From: JBBTVO01 sp038058335
Lineage (GTDB): Bacteria; Patescibacteriota; Microgenomatia; Levybacterales; UBA12049
Assembly: GCA_038058335.1 (NCBI GenBank)
Contig: JBBUBI010000003.1
Location: forward strand, 1-14,571
Direction: 5' to 3'
Length of the DNA stretch: 14,571 nt
The notes under the pieces are model-generated. The model saw only the letters and a program-made list of their open reading frames with translations. It had not been told where the DNA came from and ran no database searches. Made by a program: the position numbers and the translations under genes. Of the stretch, positions 6,113 through 13,614 are shown in pieces. Each line of letters opens with the position of its first letter. Position 1 is the stretch's first letter.

Positions 6113-7285
6113 TCAATAGTTTTTGCCTGCGTTTGTTACAAGAATACTGTGCGGATGACTTTCTTGAAGAGAGGCCTGAGTAATCTGAATGAATTTTGCC
6201 TTCCAAAGCTCGCTTATATTATTTGCTCCTACATAATACATGCCGGATTTAATTCCTCCGATTGCCTGATCGACCAAGTCTTCAAGACTACCCTTGACCG
6301 GTACCAATCCTTCAACTCCCTCAGCAATTAGAGTTCTGTCTTTATAATCCTTGCCATGAAATTCATCTTCGGATTTTATCTTCGCGCCTTTACTCATCGC
6401 TCCTTGTGAGCCCATTCCTCGATATTCCTTAAAAGTGAATTTAACTGTTCTTTTATCAAAAATGCTTAAGAATCTGTCCGGTACTTGTTCTTTTCTTAGA
6501 ATAACTGTTTTCCCGGGTGATTCAATTGCTGAGGCAAAAAAGCTTCCCATCATAACAGTGCTTGCTCCGGCAGTCAAGGCTTTTGCCATATCACCTGAGT
6601 ATTTTATCCCGCCATCTGCTATTACAGGTATTCCTGCTTTTTTTGCAACAGTGCATACCTCAGTTAGAGCTGTTATTTGAGGAACTCCCATACCGGAAAT
6701 AATTCTGGTAGTACAAATTGCGCCTGGTCCCATGCCTACGCGAAGTGCGTCCGCCCCTGCATCGATTAGAGCTTTTGCTCCGGCTGCAGTTGCTATATTT
6801 CCCGCAATAACATCTATTTTAGGAAAAGTTCTTTTAATATATGAGGTAACTTCTATAACTTTTTTTGAAAATCCGTGAGCTGAGTCAACAACAATCGCAT
6901 CAACTCCTGCTTTTACTAAAGCTTCTGTCCTATCTTTATAATTCTTGCCAGATCCAACAGCTGCTGCAACCAGAAGTGCTTGTCCTAGATTTGTCGAATT
7001 TGTCGAACGGATTTTTTTTACTTTGGAGACCTTTTCAGCCTGATCTTCAATTGATAAATTTCTGTGAATAACTCCTATTCCTCCCAATTTTGCCAAGGCA
7101 ATTGCAAGTTTTGACTCTGTAACAGTATCCATAGGAGCAGATGCCATGGGGATAGATAGCTTGATGTTCTTGGAAAAATTAGATGATAAATCTATCTGAT
7201 CACGAGTAAAATCTGCGTAACCGGGAAGCAATAAAACGTCGTCAAAAGTCAGTCCTGTGGAAAATGCAATTTTTTGAGGCTCCAT
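6113..7285 (-). CDS. guaB: IMP dehydrogenase lacking CBS domains
   Basis: Oxidises IMP to XMP with NAD+, the committed step to GMP. 390 residues against about 490 for usual bacterial GuaB. The TIM-barrel motifs are complete: FDDVLLLPGY near the N-terminus, GPGAICTTR (186-194) with catalytic Cys191, IADGGIKYSGD, and the flap motif YRGMGSQGAM (288-297). The tandem CBS (Bateman) module that normally sits after about residue 93 is replaced by a few residues (RSTNSTNLGQ) before LLVAAAVG. About 29 residues separate ESPG from YRGMG, longer than the dozen or so I expect. The C-terminal part has the expected AEGVEGLVP. It lies between a GH130 gene and guaA and has the only promoter here with a consensus -35. 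Confidence 0.97.
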   Translation of the reverse strand: MEPQKIAFSTGLTFDDVLLLPGYADFTRDQIDLSSNFSKNIKLSIPMASAPMDTVTESKLAIALAKLGGIGVIHRNLSIEDQAEKVSKVKKIRSTNSTNLGQALLVAAAVGSGKNYKDRTEALVKAGVDAIVVDSAHGFSKKVIEVTSYIKRTFPKIDVIAGNIATAAGAKALIDAGADALRVGMGPGAICTTRIISGMGVPQITALTEVCTVAKKAGIPVIADGGIKYSGDMAKALTAGASTVMMGSFFASAIESPGKTVILRKEQVPDRFLSIFDKRTVKFTFKEYRGMGSQGAMSKGAKIKSEDEFHGKDYKDRTLIAEGVEGLVPVKGSLEDLVDQAIGGIKSGMYYVGANNISELWKAKFIQITQASLQESHPHSILVTNAGKNY

Positions 7286-7290
7286 AATTA

Positions 7291-7319
7291 ATGGTACTAA
7301 AAAGAAGTAAATTTGTCAA
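7291..7319 (-). promoter_or_regulatory. guaB promoter, TTGACA-17-TACCAT
   Basis: On the minus strand a perfect -35 TTGACA (7319-7314), a 17-base spacer and -10 TACCAT (7296-7291), followed by five bases and the guaB ATG. The stop codon TGA of the upstream GH130 gene lies inside the TTGACA. There is no TG extension, which fits with the strong -35. The transcript is predicted to start at the ATG. Confidence 0.75.
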
Positions 7320-9253
7320 GAAATGTAATTTTTGAGATCTTGGAGGAGATGGTTGAGAGGAATTGTAGCAACGCACACAAATTCGTCAGCTCCGCCGTAA
7401 TAAACATAAATCTTGCCATCCTTAACTACCTGCCCGCACGCAAAAACAGTCCCAGGCCTAAGTCCTGCATATTCGTACCCCACCACGGGCTCTAGGATTG
7501 GATACGGAAGACGGGCAATGACTTTTTTCTCTCTTGTAAAATCGAGCAAACACGCACCAAGTCTGTATTTCTTATCATACTTTGATATCCCGTGATAAAT
7601 AAGAATCCATCCATCCTCAGTCTTGATTGGCGGAGGACCTATTCCTATTTTTATACTATCCCACATGTTAAGACGCGGCTCCATGAGAATTTCTCCCTGA
7701 AGAAATTTATTCTGCGAAAATTCCAAATCATCTACAAAATCTATCCAAATACTTGGATCAAATCTATGAAAAACAGGATACCTGCCGTTGATCTTCTCGG
7801 GAACGATACACGAATTCTTGTCATCTCTGCCTGGAGGAGAAATAAGAACAGGCTTATTCCAATTCCATTTTCTTTCAACAAAATCAGAAACCTCAATTGA
7901 GGTGAGCGCTATTCTCGCAGGATTTACGCCATCATAAGCTGTATAAGTCATATAAAATTTGTCATCAATTTTTACAATTCTTGGATCCTCACACCCTGAA
8001 AACCTATTCTTTAGTCCTGTTTCAAAAGGTTCTCTCGGCACATAAATCGGATCCGGAAGTCTTTCATCAATAGATACTCCATCGCTTGATATTCCAAGAC
8101 CAAGGACAGACGTATTATCATTCCCCTGCGCCCTATACACGACATAAACTTTATCACCCTCCATTATCGCAGCAGGATTTAATGTATACCTTGACTCCCA
8201 AGTTCGCTCAGGCACAGGAGAGATAATCGGATTTTCCTTAGCTCTCTTAAAAATTGCTGAGTGAAGTCCGGGAGAAGATTCTATGTATTCGGTATCTTTA
8301 AGAGAGGCAAGTACATCGCTTACTTTAAATGTTGCTAAGCAGGATGTGGTATCCGTTGCTCCGTAATATATACCTACCTCGTTATTGCTGATTAGAGACC
8401 CTGAAGGAAAAATTACATTAGGAACATTTCCGTTAATTTCGTAGTCCTTCTCCGGAACAAGAAGCGAATCCTCAACTTTACTTATGATCTTAAGTGGATT
8501 CTCAAGATCAAGAAGAACCGCCTCTATGCCAAATATTTTTTGTGAGGATGTGTAGTTCTTGATGTAACTGTAAATGAAAAGCCAGCCCTTCTCTGTCTCG
8601 ATTGGCACAGCTCCGACCTCTACCTGATCATCAGTGGATCTTAGAAGAGGAAGTACATTGTGATCAATCTTCCTATACCAGTTTTGCCAATATTGCTCAT
8701 CCCAAATCTGCTCCTCCTCTTTAAAATAAGCAATTCCAATTTTTGACGGAAGCACATCTGTATCAGCCGTAAGGATAGCAGCGAAATACCCTTTAATTTT
8801 TCTGGGAAATAACGCCATTGCCTTTGCGTTAAATGGAGTAACTAAGTGCTTTTCATCGATTGTTTTTAGATCTTTTGAGATCGCCACAGCAACTCTAATA
8901 CTTGAGGCATCGGGAGGAAATTTTGAAAGCGCAGTATAAAAAATGTAGAACTTATCATCAATTTTGGTAACCCTAGGATCTTCGCATCCAAACTTTTCAA
9001 AATCATACTCATTTTTTATAAGTTGCCTTCTGTTTGTAAAATTAATTTTGTCAGTGCTTTCTGCTACGCCGATCGTAGATAAATCCAAGACCTTGTCTCC
9101 TATTCTTTCTCCAAATCCTTCTGCTCTATAAAGAATATAAGTTTTGTTTTCAGATACTACAGGACTCGGATTAAATGCTGCTTTTTTCTCCCAATTATTT
9201 TGCGGATTCGGGGAAAGAATGGGATTTCCTATAAATCTCTTTACTCTGATCAT
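7316..9253 (-). CDS. GH130-family protein with two intact beta-propellers
   Basis: Glycoside hydrolase family 130 contains beta-mannoside phosphorylases and beta-1,2-mannosidases built on a five-bladed propeller. This 645-residue protein is two such units in tandem, about twice a normal member. Unit 1 (about 1-325) has FNPSPVV, YRAEG, GCEDPR (89-94), FPRKIKGYF and YYGATD (297-301). Unit 2 (about 335-645) has LNPAAI, YRAQGND, GCEDPR (420-425), VPEKINGRYPVFHR and YYGGAD (618-623). GCEDPR contains the Asp taken as the family's catalytic acid, so both units look catalytically possible. No signal peptide is seen; it is probably cytoplasmic. The start is one base after the stop of the upstream paralogue (TGAAATG), so translation is probably coupled. 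Substrate, and phosphorolysis versus hydrolysis, cannot be decided from sequence alone. Confidence 0.88.
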   Translation of the reverse strand: MIRVKRFIGNPILSPNPQNNWEKKAAFNPSPVVSENKTYILYRAEGFGERIGDKVLDLSTIGVAESTDKINFTNRRQLIKNEYDFEKFGCEDPRVTKIDDKFYIFYTALSKFPPDASSIRVAVAISKDLKTIDEKHLVTPFNAKAMALFPRKIKGYFAAILTADTDVLPSKIGIAYFKEEEQIWDEQYWQNWYRKIDHNVLPLLRSTDDQVEVGAVPIETEKGWLFIYSYIKNYTSSQKIFGIEAVLLDLENPLKIISKVEDSLLVPEKDYEINGNVPNVIFPSGSLISNNEVGIYYGATDTTSCLATFKVSDVLASLKDTEYIESSPGLHSAIFKRAKENPIISPVPERTWESRYTLNPAAIMEGDKVYVVYRAQGNDNTSVLGLGISSDGVSIDERLPDPIYVPREPFETGLKNRFSGCEDPRIVKIDDKFYMTYTAYDGVNPARIALTSIEVSDFVERKWNWNKPVLISPPGRDDKNSCIVPEKINGRYPVFHRFDPSIWIDFVDDLEFSQNKFLQGEILMEPRLNMWDSIKIGIGPPPIKTEDGWILIYHGISKYDKKYRLGACLLDFTREKKVIARLPYPILEPVVGYEYAGLRPGTVFACGQVVKDGKIYVYYGGADEFVCVATIPLNHLLQDLKNYIS

Positions 9254-9254
9254 T

Positions 9255-11096
9255 TCAGTTCAAAAATCCGATGGGTCTTGCGGAAAGATTTGTTTCCTTG
9301 TGCTTGATGAGATTGCTGACAAATTGGTCAGCGTTGGCGGTTGCTGCGCAAACAACTGTATCTGCTCCGCCATAATAGACAATTAAATTTCCGTTTGATA
9401 TTACCGCACCGCATGGATAGACTACGCCTGATTTATGTCCATTATTTTCGTACCAATAATCAGGAGAAAGAATGGGTTCGTTCGACCTTGCGATTACACG
9501 CGTCGGATCTTTTTTATCAAGAAGCATAGCGCCTATCTTATATCGAGAAGAATCTTTGTCTCCGACCGCCTGATAAATCATAAGAAACCCCTCATCTGTT
9601 ATGATGGGCGCTGGTCCTGCTCCGATTTTCCTTGAATCCCAGAAGTTATTTCGCGGTTTGATTTTAAATTCTCCTTTAAGAAATGTGTTTCCGTCAAAAT
9701 TAAGATCGTCTACAAAATCTACAAGGATATCGGGGAAAACTCGGTGAAATATTACATATTTTCCATTGACCTTTTCAGGAAGAATGCACGCATTCTTGTC
9801 AACCGTCCCAGGCTTTGAAATAAGAACAGGTTTTTTCCATTTCCAGGTCTGATCGTTGAAGTCATTTTCGTCAATTGAAGTAATAGCAACTCTGGGAGGA
9901 CTCCATCCGTTGTATGCAACATAGGTCATATAAAGCTTGTCATCAATTTTTGTGATTCTGGGATCCTCGCATCCTCCCCAGCATCCTCCGCCTGAGGTAA
10001 ATTCACCAGGTGATCTTTTCCCGCTGTAAGGCCCGCTTGATTCAAAAGGCTGCGTAGGCACATAAATTGGAGAATGATGCCTCATGTCGATATTTATTCC
10101 GTCAGAGCTTTGTGCGTAGCCCAAAACGGATACGTCATCATCTCCAATTGCTCGATATATTATATGAATCTTATCCTTCTCAACTATCGCGGTCGGATTA
10201 AAGGTAGCTTTTGACTCCCAATGATTTTCTATAATCGGCGCAATCAGAGGATTATGCTTAAGTCTATCAAGCAGTACTTTTGGAAAATTCTTATTTTGCT
10301 TGCCGAACAAGAATCCAGGATGAGATATGCTAAAAATCTGACCATCGCAATTCCAAAACGAAATAAACTCATCTGCAATCTTGACGAGTCCGAGAGGCGC
10401 AATCTGCTTATTCACCCAATCATCCGGAGACTCCCATATGTGATCACCGACATGACGGATAACTCTTGAAGGATTATTTTTATCAAGCACTACAGCTCTT
10501 ATCTCGAAATGATTGAGCTTATCCTTGCTTTTTACTTCAAAATAAATAAATAATATCCCCTCATCGGTAAGAAATGCGTTTCCCGACTTAAGAGGATTTT
10601 GCCCGAAAAAATCGTGGTGCGATTCAATAACCGGCTTTTCATTTTTATCCCAGTTAAAAAAATCCTCAGAGGTAAAACTCTCAATGTTTCCTCCGCCTGA
10701 TAAAAATAAATATTTTCCGTTAACCTGATAACTCGGAACCAAAATGCCGTCATCGGAGGCTCCGTTTATTTCGGCTGTGACGTGAAAAAGATCAAAATCC
10801 TTTCCTTTTGCCGAAAATACAGATGAAGTTTTTCCAGCCTTATTTTTAAACGAAAGAAAATAATTATCAAAAACCCTGCTTATGCTGAGACTTTCGACAT
10901 CAATTAGAGGAAAGGACGCGCCGGAAATTAAAATTCTTGCCTTGTCTTTGAATAATACGAAGTTGTGTCCGTCAGTACTTCTTTCAATTATCAGTTCGTC
11001 GTCATTCGTTTTATAGAAAAGGTAAGCTACTCCCCCATCTCCATAAACTCCCAATGGGGTTTTATTTTTAGTATTCTTTTTTGAGACTATTGACAT
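9255..11096 (-). CDS. GH130-family protein with degenerate N-terminal and intact C-terminal propeller
   Basis: 613 residues, paralogous to the downstream gene. The C-terminal unit (about 278-600) has every GH130 motif: FNPTAIV, YRAIGDDDVSVLG, GCEDPR (375-380), LPEKVNGKYVIFHR, GAGPAPI and YYGGAD (574-579). The N-terminal unit (about 1-275) keeps the blade rhythm (GKYLFLSGGG, GILFIYFEVK) but has lost GCEDPR: the equivalent place reads IDVESLSISR (65-74). It is therefore probably a non-catalytic propeller for binding or assembly. A Gly/Cys-rich segment of about 14 extra residues (SGKRSPGEFTSGGGCW) precedes the C-terminal GCEDPR and is absent from the paralogue. No signal peptide is seen. It is likely first in the GH130 operon. 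Confidence 0.86.
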   Translation of the reverse strand: MSIVSKKNTKNKTPLGVYGDGGVAYLFYKTNDDELIIERSTDGHNFVLFKDKARILISGASFPLIDVESLSISRVFDNYFLSFKNKAGKTSSVFSAKGKDFDLFHVTAEINGASDDGILVPSYQVNGKYLFLSGGGNIESFTSEDFFNWDKNEKPVIESHHDFFGQNPLKSGNAFLTDEGILFIYFEVKSKDKLNHFEIRAVVLDKNNPSRVIRHVGDHIWESPDDWVNKQIAPLGLVKIADEFISFWNCDGQIFSISHPGFLFGKQNKNFPKVLLDRLKHNPLIAPIIENHWESKATFNPTAIVEKDKIHIIYRAIGDDDVSVLGYAQSSDGINIDMRHHSPIYVPTQPFESSGPYSGKRSPGEFTSGGGCWGGCEDPRITKIDDKLYMTYVAYNGWSPPRVAITSIDENDFNDQTWKWKKPVLISKPGTVDKNACILPEKVNGKYVIFHRVFPDILVDFVDDLNFDGNTFLKGEFKIKPRNNFWDSRKIGAGPAPIITDEGFLMIYQAVGDKDSSRYKIGAMLLDKKDPTRVIARSNEPILSPDYWYENNGHKSGVVYPCGAVISNGNLIVYYGGADTVVCAATANADQFVSNLIKHKETNLSARPIGFLN

Positions 11097-11124
11097 TTTT
11101 CCACGAAAAGTACTACCTCATTCA

Positions 11125-11154
11125 ATTATAGCCACCTTTTTTCCTTTTCCGCAA
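11125..11154 (-). promoter_or_regulatory. Promoter of the GH130 operon
   Basis: On the minus strand TTGCGG (11154-11149), an 18-base spacer and a perfect TATAAT (11130-11125). It lies 28 bases before the ATG at 11096, giving a leader of about 22 nt. Unlike the other promoters here it is not leaderless. It is divergent from the yifB promoter 50 bases away. Confidence 0.55.
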
Positions 11155-11177
11155 TAGAGCAAACAGGTAAGAACTCG

Positions 11178-11186
11178 TGCTATGAT
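11178..11186 (+). promoter_or_regulatory. Extended -10 promoter of the yifB fragment
   Basis: TGCTATGAT (TGn + TATGAT), then six bases (AATTTT) and ATG at 11193, right at the edge of the assembly gap. The geometry is identical to the other leaderless promoters in the window. Confidence 0.6.
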
Positions 11187-11192
11187 AATTTT

Positions 11193-11453
11193 ATGCNNNN
11201 NNNNNNNNNNNNNNNNNNNNNNNNNNNNNNNNNNNNNNNNNNNNNNNNNNNNNNNNNNNNNNNNNNNNNNNNNNNNNNNNNNNNNNNNNNNNNNNNTATG
11301 CTGGCAAAGGTGAATTCCTCGGCAATTGTAGGACTTGATGCAGTACCCGTTGAGGTTGGAGTCGATATTGCATCTCAGGGTCTTCCGTCTTTTACAAAGG
11401 TAGGAACACAATGCCAAAATTTGAAGTCTTCGCTCATTTATAATTTCCTATAG
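11193..11453 (+). pseudogene. comM: Truncated 5' end of YifB/ComM-type Mg chelatase-like ATPase gene, interrupted by assembly gap
   Basis: Right of the gap, ATG at 11298 opens a 51-codon frame whose first 33 or so residues (MLAKVNSSAIVGLDAVPVEV, then DIASQGLPSFT) are the unmistakable N-terminus of YifB/ComM, an AAA+ helicase-like protein of about 500 residues that promotes branch migration in natural transformation. After LPSFT the family expects IVGLPD; here it reads KVGTQCQN and stops at 11453, so homology ends near base 11400. Neither other frame resumes the protein. The AAA+ core is missing. Left of the gap the sequence ends TTTTATGC and right of it begins TATGCTGGC, so the two flanks probably overlap and the ATG at 11193 is the same codon as the one at 11298. 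Either a true gene remnant or a scaffolding artefact. Confidence 0.75.
11197..11296. other. Assembly gap of 100 N
   Basis: Exactly 100 N, the usual placeholder for a gap of unknown size. The flanks share TATGC at their ends, suggesting the real gap is zero or negative. The rest of the 11097-11471 interval holds only the two divergent promoters and the yifB fragment. Confidence 0.98.
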
Positions 11454-11471
11454 AAAAGAGGGTAAAATATT

Positions 11472-13280
11472 CTATTTATATCTCTTTGCTTGTAAATTAA
11501 ACAAAGTAGCATAAGTGCCCTCTTGTTTCATAAGCTCCTCATGACTTCCTTCCTCTTTTATTTTCCCCTTATCTATAAGATAAATCTTATCCGCATTTCT
11601 TACCGTAGAGAATCTATGAGAGATAATAATTACTGTTTTATCTTCTGATAAATTTTCTACTCTTTCAAAAATCTCTGATTCAGCTTTGGGATCTATGGAA
11701 GCAGTTGGCTCATCTAATATCAAGATTGGTGCATCTTTTAAAAAAGCTCTTGCCAAAGCCACTTTCTGCCACTGGCCTGCAGATATATCTAAGCCACCCT
11801 CAAATGTCTTTCCCAACATCTGATTATATCCTTTAGGCAACTGGGAAGCCACAGAATCCGCTCCGGATAACTTCGCCGCATTGATAATATCTTTGATATT
11901 TTCAGGCTCATAAATCTTGCCAAAGTAGATATTATCTTTTAACGGGTATTCATATCTTATAAAATCCTGAAATAAAATTCCTAGAGTTTTATACCAAGTG
12001 GGTAAATCCAGCTGCTTTAAATTGTTTCCATCGATTAATATTTCCCCGCTATCAACATCATAGAATCTAGCCAAGAGTTTTATAAGAGTAGTTTTCCCTG
12101 CCCCGTTTTCGCCAACTAATGCTATCTTTTGTCCAGATTCAATGGTTAATGAAAAATTATCTAAAACCTTTTGTTCTGAATCTGGGTATGAAAAACTGAC
12201 ATTTCTAAACTCAATAGAGGCTGGCTTGTCAACTTTTATTTTAACTCCTTTGTCTGGTTGTATAACTTTGGGTTTTGTATCCAATAGCTCAAACATCTCA
12301 TTAACATATAGACCAGCCTCAAATAATGAGGAACCATTTCGGAATAGTCCGTTTACAGCATTTTGAAAGCTAGACAATACAGTTGTGAAATAACTAATGT
12401 CTCCAATAGAAATTTTCCTTGCTATTGCAGAGAGGATAATAAATATTTCAATACCTATATAAATGGCTACGCCAAATAAGTTTAGCGCGACATTTGTCCG
12501 AAACTGTTTCCTTGCGACTTTTGTATTATCCTTAACGAACTTGTTATATATATCTTGAAGCTCCGAAAGAAACCTACTCGCTACTTGAAATATCTTTATT
12601 TCTTTTACGCTGTAGCCGCTTTGAATCAAATCTGAAAGATACCAAAACTTCTTTCGATAAGGCGAGTTTTGCTGCCATAATCCCCAGGTAATTTTTGCGT
12701 AATTAGTCTGATTTACAAATGTGGGTATAGAAATTAGAAGAAACAAAAAGATCAAAAGCCAATTAAGAGTTGCTATTGCGGCAAGAGCTATAACAAACTG
12801 GAGTAAACTTTGATAACCATAAAATAAAAAAGACAACATATTGAGAGGACGCCACGCATATGCTTCTCTAACCTTTTCGAGCTTATCTTTGAAGGAACTA
12901 TCTTCGAAATATTGCACATCTAAATTAGCTAATTTGGAGAGAACAGATTGATACAAATGGACTGGAAACTTTGTCCACAGGAGCATTTCGAAGTAGTTTT
13001 GTGCAGAAAAAGCAGCATCCTGAATAAAAAGAGTTCCTACTCTGATCGCAAATAGTAAATATAGCTGATCATATTGAAACGGTAATCCACTTACAACATT
13101 TACAACTAAATCGATAATAAGTTTATAAATATATGCGTTTACGAACGGGACGATAGCGGGAACACTTACTGAGATAGCATTCCCAATAAACAACCACTTG
13201 TCTACCCTCCAGAGCAAGATTAGTAATCTTTTTGATGCTTTAAATGTTGCCCTGAGCTCGGAAAATGCTGGGAGGTTCAT
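11472..13280 (-). CDS. ABC transporter, fused permease and ATP-binding domains (exporter type)
   Basis: 602 residues with the MsbA/LmrA-type half-transporter layout; it probably works as a dimer in the cytoplasmic membrane. The permease domain spans about 25-325, with hydrophobic segments near 31-58, 73-90, 150-170, 172-190 and 262-290. The nucleotide-binding domain spans about 355-600: Walker A GENGAGKTT (390-398), Q-loop Gln438 in ILFQDF, signature ISAGQWQ (499-505, in place of LSGGQ), Walker B ILILDEP (519-525) followed by the D-loop, and switch His555 in ISHR. The catalytic Glu after Walker B is present. The substrate is unknown; this family covers lipids, peptides and drugs. It lies 22 bases after the SemiSWEET gene with its own predicted leaderless promoter, and its 3' end faces the yifB fragment. 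Confidence 0.95.
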   Translation of the reverse strand: MNLPAFSELRATFKASKRLLILLWRVDKWLFIGNAISVSVPAIVPFVNAYIYKLIIDLVVNVVSGLPFQYDQLYLLFAIRVGTLFIQDAAFSAQNYFEMLLWTKFPVHLYQSVLSKLANLDVQYFEDSSFKDKLEKVREAYAWRPLNMLSFLFYGYQSLLQFVIALAAIATLNWLLIFLFLLISIPTFVNQTNYAKITWGLWQQNSPYRKKFWYLSDLIQSGYSVKEIKIFQVASRFLSELQDIYNKFVKDNTKVARKQFRTNVALNLFGVAIYIGIEIFIILSAIARKISIGDISYFTTVLSSFQNAVNGLFRNGSSLFEAGLYVNEMFELLDTKPKVIQPDKGVKIKVDKPASIEFRNVSFSYPDSEQKVLDNFSLTIESGQKIALVGENGAGKTTLIKLLARFYDVDSGEILIDGNNLKQLDLPTWYKTLGILFQDFIRYEYPLKDNIYFGKIYEPENIKDIINAAKLSGADSVASQLPKGYNQMLGKTFEGGLDISAGQWQKVALARAFLKDAPILILDEPTASIDPKAESEIFERVENLSEDKTVIIISHRFSTVRNADKIYLIDKGKIKEEGSHEELMKQEGTYATLFNLQAKRYK

Positions 13281-13286
13281 GAAGAA

Positions 13287-13295
13287 ATTATATCA
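13287..13295 (-). promoter_or_regulatory. Extended -10 promoter of the ABC transporter gene
   Basis: TGATATAAT on the minus strand, six bases (TTCTTC) before the ATG at 13280. The predicted +1 is the A of ATG. No -35 was found. Confidence 0.7.
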
Positions 13296-13302
13296 GATGC
13301 TA

Positions 13303-13599
13303 TTATTTTGATTTGCTTTTGTAGTAAATTATTTGAGCAAGGATAACGCCTGTTGTAATAATTCCCAATCCTTGTCCAAAGACCAGAACATAATCATTTC
13401 TTAAAATGCCGTGAAGAGTCCATAGCAAATAAACTACAAAAGATAGAGCCATAAAGGTAGTAGATAACCCTTCAGTAGATTTCCTCTTATGATTTTTTCT
13501 TATTTGATCGGGAAAACCAATGATTTTAACAAGTATGCCAAAGACTAGCGTCAGAAAGCCAATAATTCCTGCAAATGTCCAATTCGAGAATAAATCCAT
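13303..13599 (-). CDS. SemiSWEET / PQ-loop family three-helix membrane protein
   Basis: 98 residues with three predicted membrane helices (about 9-30, 47-66 and 71-92), the size and layout of bacterial SemiSWEET sugar facilitators, which dimerise to form one pore. The PQ-loop region reads GFPDQIRKNHKRKSTEGLS: aligned on KSTEGLS, the usual Pro-Gln is Asp-Gln with a proline one position earlier. The helix-2 Trp is present (LLWTLHG). The helix-3 Asn usual in SemiSWEETs is not obvious (FGQGLG instead). It is therefore a family member whose sugar transport is plausible but not assured. The start lies six bases after an extended -10 and 12 bases after the Fic stop. Confidence 0.85.
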   Translation of the reverse strand: MDLFSNWTFAGIIGFLTLVFGILVKIIGFPDQIRKNHKRKSTEGLSTTFMALSFVVYLLWTLHGILRNDYVLVFGQGLGIITTGVILAQIIYYKSKSK

Positions 13600-13605
13600 G
13601 AGGCA

Positions 13606-13614
13606 ATTATATCA
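13606..13614 (-). promoter_or_regulatory. Extended -10 promoter of the SemiSWEET gene
   Basis: TGATATAAT on the minus strand, six bases (TGCCTC) before the ATG at 13599. The TGA is the stop codon of the upstream Fic gene. No -35 was found. Confidence 0.7.

Noticed and set aside
6087..6116. Separate guaA promoter TTGACA-17-TCTAGA
   Set aside because: The -35 is perfect but overlaps the guaB stop, and the -10 candidate matches the consensus poorly; not strong enough to list as a feature.
11118..11417. Open frame on the minus strand across the N gap
   Set aside because: It exists only because N codons do not produce stops; it lies antisense to the yifB fragment and has no recognisable protein features.
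11411..11443. Short frame MPKFEVFAHL preceded by AGGTAGGA
   Set aside because: Ten codons only; the purine-rich stretch is the end of the yifB homology and no other gene here uses a Shine-Dalgarno.
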